NCBI RefSeq assembly: GCF_042666875.1
Contig: NZ_JBHTCX010000007.1
Span: 248,001-312,000, forward strand
From: Brachybacterium sp042666875
Lineage (GTDB): Bacteria; Actinomycetota; Actinomycetes; Actinomycetales; Dermabacteraceae
Reading direction: 5' to 3'
Length of the DNA stretch: 64,000 nucleotides
Part shown: one piece after another, positions 16,865 through 24,311 of the stretch
How the letters are laid out: every line of letters starts with the position of its first letter
Position numbering within the stretch: position 1 is the stretch's first letter
Translations under genes and position numbers: made by a program
The notes under the pieces: generated by a model
What the model was told of the DNA's origin: nothing
Seen by the model: the letters and a program-made list of their open reading frames with translations, nothing else
Databases searched by the model: none

Positions 16865-17356
16865 ATGAACGACACCGAGAACAAGAGCGCCGAGAGCACG
16901 GGACCCGCTTCCGGCTCTCCGCTGAAGCTCCACGACCTGCGCCCCGCGCCGGGCTCCAAGACCCGTCGCACCCGCGTCGGCCGTGGTGAGGCTTCCAAGG
17001 GCAAGACCGCCGGTCGCGGCACCAAGGGCACCAAGGCCCGCAACCAGGTGCCGTTCGGCTTCGAGGGCGGGCAGATGCCGCTGCACATGCGGCTGCCCAA
17101 GCTGCGCGGCTTCACCAACCCCTTCCGCGTCGAGTACCAGGTCGTGAACCTGGCGACCCTGCAGGAGCTGTTCCCCGAGGGCGGCACCGTGACGGTCGAG
17201 GACCTCGTCGCCCGGGGCGCCGTGCGCAAGAACCAGCCCGTCAAGGTGCTGGGCACCGGCGACGTCAGCGTCAAGCTGGACGTCACCGCACAGAAGTTCT
17301 CCGCCTCGGCGGAGCAGAAGATCGCGGCGGCTGGCGGGTCCGTCACCACCGCGTGA
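16865..17356 (+). CDS. rplO: 50S ribosomal protein L15
   Basis: 163 aa. The Gly/Arg-rich region RRTRVGRGEASKGKTAGRG at about residues 38-56 and GFEGGQMPLHMRLPK are diagnostic. The first 20 residues are a short acidic extension. Last gene of the spc segment before a strong hairpin. Confidence 0.96.
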   Translation: MNDTENKSAESTGPASGSPLKLHDLRPAPGSKTRRTRVGRGEASKGKTAGRGTKGTKARNQVPFGFEGGQMPLHMRLPKLRGFTNPFRVEYQVVNLATLQELFPEGGTVTVEDLVARGAVRKNQPVKVLGTGDVSVKLDVTAQKFSASAEQKIAAAGGSVTTA

Positions 17357-17364
17357 GTCATTTT

Positions 17365-17410
17365 GACGGGGCACCGCGGCGCAGAATAATCTGTGCCGCG
17401 GTGCCCCGTC
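17365..17410 (+). terminator. Hairpin between rplO and secY
   Basis: Perfect 16-bp inverted repeat (17365-17380 with 17395-17410) and a 14-nt loop, 8 bp after the rplO stop. TTTT precedes it on the plus strand. It can end or attenuate the spc transcript, so secY-adk-map may have its own promoter in 17411-17510. Confidence 0.65.
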
Positions 17411-17510
17411 GTCATATCGGGGCCGGTCCGAAGGCCGTACGACACACACGGCACCGGGACGGACCGGGACGTCCAACGGTCCTGTCCCCGGACCTCCAGG
17501 AGGGAAACTG

Positions 17511-18815
17511 GTGAACTCGTTCGTGCGCGCGCTGCGCACCCCCGAGCTGAGGAACAAGATCCTCTTCACGCTCGGCATGATCGCGATCTACCGTCTCGGT
17601 GTCTTCATCCCCACCCCGGGATTCGACTACACCAACGTGATGGTGTGCGCAGATCAGGCCATGACGGGGCAGGGCGCCAACGTGATGGGCATGGTCAACA
17701 TGTTCTCCGGCGGCGCGCTGTTGCAGCTGTCCATCTTCTCGCTGGGCGTCATGCCCTACATCACGGCATCGATCATCGTGCAGCTGCTGCGCGTGGTCAT
17801 CCCGCGGTTCGAGGCCCTCCACAAGGAAGGGGCCTCGGGCACCCAGAAACTGACGCAGTACACGCGGTATCTGACCATCGGTCTGGCCGTGCTGCAGGCG
17901 ACCACCATCATCACGCTGGTCCGTTCCGGGCAGTTCTTCGTCGGCTGCCAGCTCGAACTGGTGCCCGATCAGTCGATCCACACCCTGCTGCTGATGGTCG
18001 TGACCATGACGGTGGGCACCGTCCTGATCATGTTCATGGGCGAGATGATCACCGAGCGCGGCATCGGCAACGGCATGTCGCTGATGATCTTCTCGTCGAT
18101 CGCGGCCTCGTTCCCCTCCGCCATGGCGCAGATCTGGGAGCTGCAGGGCTGGCTCGTGTTCGCCCTGGTGATCCTGGTGGCGCTGCTGGTCATGATCGGC
18201 ATCGTCTTCGTCGAGCAGTCCCAGCGGCGCATCCCGGTGCAGTACGCCAAGCGCATGGTGGGACGGCGCATGTACGGCGGCACCTCGACCTACATCCCGA
18301 TCAAGGTCAACCAGGCCGGCGTCATCCCGGTCATCTTCGCGGCCTCGATCCTCGCGCTGCCGCAGATGGCCGCGTCCTTCGGCAGCCCGGAGTCCGGGTG
18401 GGTCCAGTGGATCAACGCCCACCTCGTGATGGGCGCATCGTTCTCCTGGATCTACGCCCTGGTCTACGTGGCCCTGATCGTGTTCTTCGCGTTCTTCTAC
18501 GTCTCGATCACCTTCAACGCGGAGGAGATCGCCGACAACATGAAGAAGTACGGCGGATTCGTGCCCAATGTGCGCGCCGGCAAGCCCACCGAGAACTACC
18601 TGCGGTACGTGATCAATCGGATCCAGACCCCCGGCGCCATCTACCTCGCGGTGATCTCGCTGATCCCGCTGTTCGCACTCGTCTACCTCGGTGCCTCGCA
18701 GAACTTCCCGCTCGGCGGGGTCTCGGTGCTGATCATCATCGGCGTCGGCCTCGACACCGTGAAGCAGATCGATGCGAAGCTCCAGCAGCACCACTACGAA
18801 GGGATTCTCCGGTGA
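17511..18815 (+). CDS. secY: Protein translocase subunit SecY
   Basis: 434 aa, ten-helix channel protein of the Sec translocon. N-terminal RNKILFTLGMIAIYRLGVFIPTPG, the plug region near NMFSGGALLQLSIFSLGVMPYI, and QRRIPVQYAKRM in the cytosolic loop that binds SecA and ribosomes. GTG start after CAGGAGGG. Its stop overlaps the adk start by four bases (GTGA). Confidence 0.97.
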   Translation: MNSFVRALRTPELRNKILFTLGMIAIYRLGVFIPTPGFDYTNVMVCADQAMTGQGANVMGMVNMFSGGALLQLSIFSLGVMPYITASIIVQLLRVVIPRFEALHKEGASGTQKLTQYTRYLTIGLAVLQATTIITLVRSGQFFVGCQLELVPDQSIHTLLLMVVTMTVGTVLIMFMGEMITERGIGNGMSLMIFSSIAASFPSAMAQIWELQGWLVFALVILVALLVMIGIVFVEQSQRRIPVQYAKRMVGRRMYGGTSTYIPIKVNQAGVIPVIFAASILALPQMAASFGSPESGWVQWINAHLVMGASFSWIYALVYVALIVFFAFFYVSITFNAEEIADNMKKYGGFVPNVRAGKPTENYLRYVINRIQTPGAIYLAVISLIPLFALVYLGASQNFPLGGVSVLIIIGVGLDTVKQIDAKLQQHHYEGILR

Positions 18816-19441
18816 CCAGCCCCGACCTCTCGACCGACCCCACCGCGACGCAGGACGACGGCGGCCAGGCCGCCCGCCGGCTGCTGATCGTGGGCCCGCC
18901 CGGGGCGGGCAAGGGCACCCAGGCCGTGCGCATCGCCGAGGAGCTGTTCATCCCGGCGATCTCCACCGGGGACATCTTCCGCGCCAACGTCTCGCAGGAG
19001 ACCGAGCTCGGCGTGCTGGCGAAGTCCTACATGGATGCCGGTGAGTACGTTCCCGACTCCGTCACCAACGACATGGTCCGCTCCCGTCTGGCCGAGGCGG
19101 ATGCCCGGGACGGCTTCCTGCTGGACGGCTACCCGCGCACCCTCGACCAGGTCGAGGCGCTGGACTCGATCCTCACCGAGCTCGGCACCGCGCTGGACCT
19201 GGTGCTGCTGCTCGAGGTCGAGACGGACGAGGTCGTCGGCCGCCTGCTCGCCCGCGGGGCCGAGCAGGGCCGCAGCGACGACACCGAGGAGACCATCCGG
19301 CGCCGCCTCGACGTCTACGCGGAGCAGACGGCACCGCTGATCGACGTCTACGACTCCCGCGGCCTCGTGCGCCGCGTGGACGGCTCGGCGCCGATCGACG
19401 AGGTCACCGTCGCGCTGCGGGAGGCGCTCAGGGCACGATGA
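18812..19441 (+). CDS. adk: Adenylate kinase, short-LID form
   Basis: 209 aa. Walker A GPPGAGKGTQ at about residues 28-37, the NMP-binding TGDIFRANV and the DGYPRT motif. The LID region (LARGAEQGRSDDTEETIRRRL) is short and has no zinc cysteines, as in other actinobacteria. The first 20 residues are a non-conserved extension. GTG start overlaps secY; stop overlaps map by four bases. Interconverts AMP + ATP and 2 ADP. Confidence 0.95.
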   Translation: MTSPDLSTDPTATQDDGGQAARRLLIVGPPGAGKGTQAVRIAEELFIPAISTGDIFRANVSQETELGVLAKSYMDAGEYVPDSVTNDMVRSRLAEADARDGFLLDGYPRTLDQVEALDSILTELGTALDLVLLLEVETDEVVGRLLARGAEQGRSDDTEETIRRRLDVYAEQTAPLIDVYDSRGLVRRVDGSAPIDEVTVALREALRAR

Positions 19442-20274
19442 GCATCCTCCCCGAGCGGGTGGAGCTGAAGACCCCCGAACAGATCCTGGTGATGCGGCGC
19501 AGCGGGCTGCTGCTGGACCGTGTCCACGCGATGCTCGAGGAGAACATCCGCCCCGGCATCACCACGGCCGAGCTGGATCGTCTCGCCCACGAGATGATCC
19601 GCGACGAGGGGGCCACACCGAACTTCCTCGGCTACCACGGGTTCCCCGCGACGCTGTGCATCAGCGTCAACGAGATCGTCGTCCACGGGATCCCCGGCCC
19701 GCGCCGGCTCGCCGAGGGCGACATCGTCTCCATCGACGGTGGTCTGATCATCGACGGCTGGCACTCCGACGCCGCCCGCACCCACATCGTGGGTGCCCCG
19801 CGCTCGGTGGGGGACGAGGACCTGGTCCGGATCACCCGGGAGGCGCTGTGGGCGGGTATCGCCGCGCTCGCCTCGGCCGACCGGGTCGGTGACGTCGGCG
19901 CAGCCATCGAGGACCACGTCACCGAGGCGGCGGGGGAGTCCCTCGCCCACCTCGAGGGCTTCGGCGGGCACGGCATCGGGACCGCCATGCACCAGGCGCC
20001 CGACGTCATGAACTACCGCACCCGCTCCCGTGGGTCGCGGGTGAAGGCGGGCATGTGCCTGGCCATCGAGCCGATGCTGATCCAGGGCTCGGGAGACTGG
20101 GTGCTGGAGGACGACGACTGGACGGTGCGGGCCACCGGGGGCGGCCGGGCCGCCCACGCCGAGAACTCCGTGGCCGTGACCGATGAGGGTCTGCTCGTCC
20201 TGACGGAGGCCGACGGCGGCGCTGCCGAGCTCGCCCGGCGCGGCATCGTCGCCGCCCCGGATCCCCTCGCGTAG
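19438..20274 (+). CDS. map: Methionine aminopeptidase, type I
   Basis: 278 aa. Removes the initiator methionine. Metal ligands are visible in SIDGGLIIDGWHSDAART (first Asp pair), GHGIGTAMHQAP (His), AIEPM (Glu) and HAENSVAVT (Glu). CISVNEIVVHGIPG is the conserved substrate-pocket strand. ATG overlaps the adk stop; the secY-adk-map order is standard. Confidence 0.95.
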   Translation: MSILPERVELKTPEQILVMRRSGLLLDRVHAMLEENIRPGITTAELDRLAHEMIRDEGATPNFLGYHGFPATLCISVNEIVVHGIPGPRRLAEGDIVSIDGGLIIDGWHSDAARTHIVGAPRSVGDEDLVRITREALWAGIAALASADRVGDVGAAIEDHVTEAAGESLAHLEGFGGHGIGTAMHQAPDVMNYRTRSRGSRVKAGMCLAIEPMLIQGSGDWVLEDDDWTVRATGGGRAAHAENSVAVTDEGLLVLTEADGGAAELARRGIVAAPDPLA

Positions 20275-20578
20275 TGATGGGCATCATCACGGGGACTATC
20301 GCGGTTCCCGGAAAGGCCGTGTAGGCTGGTCGATCGGGTGTGCTCCGCGCGCGATGTCCATCGTGTGCTGTGGCCCGGCGCTGTCCGCAGCGCCGTCGCG
20401 CAGTCCCCGTCGTGCTGACGTCGTCGACCGGCTCCTGCCGTGTGGCCGGTGAGGCCGACGGCGCGCTGGTGGCGCCACCCTCATCGACCACCGTACTCGT
20501 CACCCGACGGGCGGTGCGCAAGAGACGATAATGCGGAACTCGACCCCCGGTCCGCCGGTGGCGAGAGATTGGGGAGGC
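20275..20578 (+). promoter_or_regulatory. Gap before infA with a likely promoter
   Basis: 304 bp without a gene. TAGGCT at 20322-20327 is the best -10 candidate, giving an infA leader of about 245 nt; the -35 is poor. No strong hairpin follows map, so some read-through is possible. Confidence 0.35.
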
Positions 20579-20800
20579 ATGGCGAAGAAGGACGGCGTGA
20601 TCGAAGTCGAGGGCACGGTCACGGAGGCGCTCGCGAACGCGCGCTTCCGCGTGGAGCTCGACAACGGGCACAAGGTGCTCGCGCACATCTCCGGGAAGAT
20701 GCGCCAGCACTACATCCGTATCCTTCCCGAGGACCGCGTGGTCGTCGAGCTGAGCCCCTATGACCTCGACCGGGGCCGCATCGTCTACCGCTACAAGTGA
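20579..20800 (+). CDS. infA: Translation initiation factor IF-1
   Basis: 73 aa, the exact family length from ATG 20579: MAKKDGVIEVEGTVTEALAN, then FRVELDNGHKVLAHISGKMR and the S1-like OB fold. GGGGAGGC is the ribosome site. An in-frame upstream ATG at 20531 would add 16 non-conserved residues. Confidence 0.97.
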   Translation: MAKKDGVIEVEGTVTEALANARFRVELDNGHKVLAHISGKMRQHYIRILPEDRVVVELSPYDLDRGRIVYRYK

Positions 20801-20821
20801 TCGTCCCGGGAGAAGGAAGCT

Positions 20822-20935
20822 ATGAAGGTCAAGCCGAGCGTCAAGCCGATCTGTGACAACTGCAAGGTGATCCGTCGCCACTCGCGCGTCATGGTCATCT
20901 GCTCGAACCCGCGTCACAAGCAGCGTCAGGGTTGA
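20822..20935 (+). CDS. rpmJ: 50S ribosomal protein L36, zinc type
   Basis: 37 aa, starting MKVKPSVKPICDNCKVIRRH and ending RHKQRQG. C11, C14, C27 and H32 are the zinc ligands. 21 bp after infA with the site GGGAGAAGGAAG. One of the shortest genes of the window. Confidence 0.97.
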   Translation: MKVKPSVKPICDNCKVIRRHSRVMVICSNPRHKQRQG

Positions 20936-21243
20936 GCACCGTGCTGCGAGGAGGAGGGGCCGACGAGGAACGAGTCGTCCCCGAGACCGAGCGGCACGAG
21001 CTCAGCACCGCACAGCAGGGCTGAACGGAGCACGTCGTTCGTCCCGACGACTGTCGTGACACCGCCGCCCCTGAGCGGCCGCCCTGCGTGCAGGGCACCG
21101 TCCGGGACACCGGACACACAAGTAAAGAGTCGACACCACCGGCCCACGGGCCGGCCACCCGCAGTACGGAGGCTGCGGCGTCCCGGGAACAGACCCGAGG
21201 ACGAGGTGTCGGATCAGGCCTCCGAGACAGTAGGAGAATGCAC
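20936..21243 (+). other. Gap between rpmJ and rpsM with small hairpins
   Basis: 308 bp without a gene. Two adjacent hairpins are visible: GCCCTG-CGTG-CAGGGC near 21081-21096 and GTCCGG-GACA-CCGGAC just after. They could be processing or attenuation sites in an infA-rpmJ-rpsM transcript. A TAGGAG ribosome site lies just before rpsM. Confidence 0.4.
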
Positions 21244-21618
21244 ATGGCACGTCTGGTGGGAGTCGACCTCCCGCGCGAGAAGCGCCTCGAGGTCGCCCTG
21301 ACGTACATCTTCGGCGTGGGACGCACCCGCGCCCTGGAGACCCTGGCCGCAACCGGCGTCTCCGGTGACAAGCGCGTGCGCGAGCTGACTGACGACGATC
21401 TCGTCAAGATCCGCGATCACATCGAGAACAACTACCGGGTCGAGGGTGACCTCCGCCGCGAGGTGGCAGCCGACATCCGCCGCAAGGTGGAGATCGGCAG
21501 CTACCAGGGGCTGCGCCACCGCCGCGGCCTTCCCGTGCACGGTCAGCGCACGAAGACCAACGCGCGCACCCGCAAGGGCCCCAAGCGCACCGTCGCCGGC
21601 AAGAAGAAGTCCCGCTGA
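21244..21618 (+). CDS. rpsM: 30S ribosomal protein S13
   Basis: 124 aa. MARLVGVDLPREKRLEVALT, the helix-turn-helix-like middle and GLRHRRGLPVHGQRTKTNAR at residues about 90-109 are diagnostic; the basic tail ends KKKSR. S13 contacts the P-site tRNA and L5. Confidence 0.97.
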   Translation: MARLVGVDLPREKRLEVALTYIFGVGRTRALETLAATGVSGDKRVRELTDDDLVKIRDHIENNYRVEGDLRREVAADIRRKVEIGSYQGLRHRRGLPVHGQRTKTNARTRKGPKRTVAGKKKSR

Positions 21619-21719
21619 TCCACGGCATCGCCGTGGGATCGCGTCCGTCTTCCGCCGCACCCACTTCGCGCCGCTGAGGGATCCGGCGCACCCGAAACCC
21701 ACCAGAGGAGTTCCGCCGC

Positions 21720-22124
21720 ATGGCAACCAAGACCCGTCAGGCCGCTGCGCGCAAGCCGCGCCGCAAGGACAAGAAGAACGTCGTCAACGGCCAGGCCCAC
21801 ATCAAGAGCACGTTCAACAACACCATCGTCTCCATCACGGACCCGGTCGGCGCCGTCATCTCCTGGGCTTCGTCCGGGCAGGTCGGCTTCAAGGGCTCGC
21901 GCAAGTCGACCCCGTACGCCGCGCAGATGGCCGCCGAGGCAGCTGCCCGCCAGGCGCAGGAGCACGGCATGAAGAAGGTCGACGTCTTCGTCAAGGGCCC
22001 GGGCTCCGGTCGTGAGACCGCCATCCGCTCGCTGACCGCGGCCGGCCTCGAGGTCGGTTCGATCCAGGACGTCACCCCGCAGCCGCACAACGGCACCCGC
22101 CCGGCCAAGCGCCGCCGCGTCTGA
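21720..22124 (+). CDS. rpsK: 30S ribosomal protein S11
   Basis: 134 aa. GQAHIKSTFNNTIVSITD, KGSRKSTPYAAQMAAE and the C-terminal DVTPQPHNGTRPAKRRRV are invariant features. It is followed directly by rpoA: rpsD, which sits here in mycobacteria, is absent, as in Streptomyces and most Micrococcales. Confidence 0.97.
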   Translation: MATKTRQAAARKPRRKDKKNVVNGQAHIKSTFNNTIVSITDPVGAVISWASSGQVGFKGSRKSTPYAAQMAAEAAARQAQEHGMKKVDVFVKGPGSGRETAIRSLTAAGLEVGSIQDVTPQPHNGTRPAKRRRV

Positions 22125-22243
22125 CCTCGCCGGCCGCCGCGGGGCCGCCGCCCCGTCGGCGCGGCCGGCGCCCGTGCCGGGACGGCCCTCGCCGCCCCGG
22201 CACCCTGGACACCACTCATCCTCTAGGCCCATCGCCCCCTTCT

Positions 22244-22265
22244 GAGCGTCATATGGCGGACGCTC
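22244..22265 (+). promoter_or_regulatory. Hairpin in front of rpoA
   Basis: GAGCGTC (22244-22250) pairs with GACGCTC (22259-22265), loop 8 nt, ending 16 nt before the rpoA GTG and partly next to its AAAGGA ribosome site. It may modulate rpoA translation. Confidence 0.35.
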
Positions 22266-22281
22266 GCTGAAAGGATCCACA

Positions 22282-23277
22282 GTGCTCATTGCACAGCGCC
22301 CCACGCTGACCGAAGAGGTCGTGTCGGAGAACCGTTCCCGGTTCGTCATCGAGCCGCTCGAGCCGGGCTTCGGCTACACCCTCGGCAACTCGATGCGTCG
22401 CACCCTGCTGTCCTCCATCCCCGGCGCCGCGGTCACCTCGATCCGCATCGACGGGGTCCTGCACGAGTTCAGCACCGTGCCCGGCGTGAAGGAGGATGTC
22501 ACCGAGATCATCCTCAACGTCAAGAACCTCGTGGTCTCCTCGGAGAACGACGAGCCGGTCGTGATGTACCTGCGTCGCGAGGAGGCCGGCCGGGTCACCG
22601 CTGCCGACATCACCCCGCCCGCCGGCGTGGAGATCCACAACCCCGACCTCCACATCGCGACCCTGAACGAGAAGGGCCGCCTGGAGATCGAGCTGACCGT
22701 CGAGCGGGGTCGCGGCTACGTCTCCGCTGCGCAGAACAAGGGCCTTGACGCGGAGATCGGTCGGGTCCCGGTCGACTCCATCTACTCGCCGGTGCTGAAG
22801 GTGACCTACAAGGTCGAGGCGACGCGTGTCGAGCAGCGCACGGACTTCGACAAGCTGATCGTCGACGTCGAGACCAAGCCGGCCATCAGCCCGCGCGACG
22901 CGATGGCATCGGCCGGCAAGACGCTGGTGGAGCTGTTCGGCCTGGCGCGCGAGCTGAACCAGGAGGCCGAGGGCATCGAGATCGGCCCGTCGCCGACGGA
23001 CCAGGCGCTGGCCGCCGATCTGGCACTGCCGATCAACGACCTCAACCTCACGGTGCGCTCGTACAACTGCCTCATGCGCGAGGGCGTCCACACCGTCGGT
23101 GAGCTGACCGCCCGTTCCGAGGCCGATCTGCTCGACATCCGCAACTTCGGGCAGAAGTCCATCGACGAGGTCAAGGCCAAGCTCGCCGACCTCGGGCTGT
23201 CGCTGAAGGATTCCCCGGCCGGTTTCGATCCGTCGGCCATCGAGTCCTACTCCGACGATTTCGGCGACCAGTACTGA
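22282..23277 (+). CDS. rpoA: DNA-directed RNA polymerase subunit alpha
   Basis: 331 aa. N-terminal assembly domain with GFGYTLGNSMRRTLLSSIPG at residues about 32-51, a linker around 235, and the C-terminal domain with NLTVRSYNCLMREGVHTVGEL and NFGQKSIDEVKAKL that binds UP elements and activators. Acidic C-terminus. GTG start. Confidence 0.98.
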   Translation: MLIAQRPTLTEEVVSENRSRFVIEPLEPGFGYTLGNSMRRTLLSSIPGAAVTSIRIDGVLHEFSTVPGVKEDVTEIILNVKNLVVSSENDEPVVMYLRREEAGRVTAADITPPAGVEIHNPDLHIATLNEKGRLEIELTVERGRGYVSAAQNKGLDAEIGRVPVDSIYSPVLKVTYKVEATRVEQRTDFDKLIVDVETKPAISPRDAMASAGKTLVELFGLARELNQEAEGIEIGPSPTDQALAADLALPINDLNLTVRSYNCLMREGVHTVGELTARSEADLLDIRNFGQKSIDEVKAKLADLGLSLKDSPAGFDPSAIESYSDDFGDQY

Positions 23278-23303
23278 CCTTCATTTGAACTAGGAGAACG
23301 ACC

Positions 23304-23900
23304 ATGCCTGCACCCACCAAGGGCGCGCGCCTCGGCGGATCCCCCTCGCATGAGCGGATGATCCTCGCCAACCTCGCCACCGAGCTGTTCCGCCACAAGG
23401 CGATCACCACGACGGAGTCGAAGGCCAAGCGCCTGCGTCCGTACGCGGAGCGCCTGGTCACCTTCGCCAAGAAGGGCGACCTCGCCTCGCGTCGCCGCGT
23501 GATGCGCACCATCCGCGACCGCGGCGTCGTCTACTCGCTGTTCGAGGAGATCGCCCCGACCTTCGCCGAGCGTCCCGGCGGATACACCCGCATCACGAAG
23601 ATCGGCCCCCGCAAGGGTGACAACGCGCCGATGGCCGTGATCGAGCTCGTCCAGGAGGAGTACTCCCCGAAGCAGGCCGTGGTGAAGGAGGCCGAGGGCG
23701 CCGCCAAGAACGCGTCCCGGACCGAGAGCACCGACGAGTCCGCTGCCGAGGACACCGCCGCCGAGGCGAGCGCGTCCGAGGACACCGACGCCGAGGCGAC
23801 CGCATCCGACGACACCGCGTCCGAGGAGGCTGCTTCCGAGGACGCCGCTTCCGAGGACACGGCCGCTGAGAGCGACGACGAGCAGGCCGACAAGGCCTGA
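23304..23900 (+). CDS. rplQ: 50S ribosomal protein L17 with long acidic tail
   Basis: 198 aa; the L17 core ends near residue 125. The core has GGSPSHERMILANLATELF and the AKRLRPYAERLVTFAKKGD motif. Residues about 126-198 are made of Ala/Ser/Thr/Asp/Glu repeats (EDTAAEASASEDTD style), strongly acidic and surely disordered. A perfect terminator follows. Confidence 0.95.
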   Translation: MPAPTKGARLGGSPSHERMILANLATELFRHKAITTTESKAKRLRPYAERLVTFAKKGDLASRRRVMRTIRDRGVVYSLFEEIAPTFAERPGGYTRITKIGPRKGDNAPMAVIELVQEEYSPKQAVVKEAEGAAKNASRTESTDESAAEDTAAEASASEDTDAEATASDDTASEEAASEDAASEDTAAESDDEQADKA

Positions 23901-23923
23901 TCGCGCACGACGCGCCACGCCGA

Positions 23924-23966
23924 GGGCGGGCCGACGGGAGAGATCCCGTCGGCCCGCCCTTCTCGT
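23924..23966 (+). terminator. Terminator after rplQ, end of the ribosomal super-operon
   Basis: Perfect 15-bp inverted repeat GGGCGGGCCGACGGG / CCCGTCGGCCCGCCC with a 6-nt loop, followed by TTCTCGTTC, 23 bp after the rplQ stop. Confidence 0.85.
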
Positions 23967-24311
23967 TCCCCCGGCGCCTTGGATCCTCCGTCGACGACGT
24001 ACGCCGTCTTCCCCGTGCCCCTGGTCGGGGGTGAACGGCGGGGCAACGCCCGATGAACTCTGGAGCAGCCCGGGTGAGACCCCTCCCGGGGAGGCTGGTC
24101 GTTCCGGCGCCGGTGAGATCGGGGGGCGGAGGCCACGCGGTGCGGCGCCGCGCCTCCGGGATGTCCGACGCCGGCCGGTATATGGTTAGGCCCGGAAGCC
24201 GCCGGTGGGGGCCGGCGACCTCACGGGGAGGTCGCGGACCGGGTCCTGCAGCGCTGTCCGGCACTTCCGCGCCCCCGCTTCCGCGCCTTCCCCTACGATC
24301 CGGAGCCCCTC
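23967..24311 (+). promoter_or_regulatory. Upstream region of the SLH amidase gene
   Basis: 345 bp without a gene. Two -10 candidates exist: TATGGT at 24181-24186, giving a leader of about 120 nt with a perfect 8-bp hairpin GCGACCTC/GAGGTCGC at 24215-24235, or TACGAT at 24294-24299, giving a leader of only about 5 nt. A second inverted repeat GGAGGC...GCCTCC lies near 24128-24157. No known riboswitch pattern was recognised. Confidence 0.35.

Noticed and set aside
22125..22281. A missing or degraded rpsD between rpsK and rpoA
   Set aside because: The 157-bp gap shows no S4 remnant; rpsD lies elsewhere in many actinobacteria, so no loss is implied.
23990..24160. A possible c-di-AMP (ydaO-type) riboswitch before the wall amidase
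   Set aside because: The gene class would fit, but the conserved sequence blocks of that riboswitch are not visible by eye.
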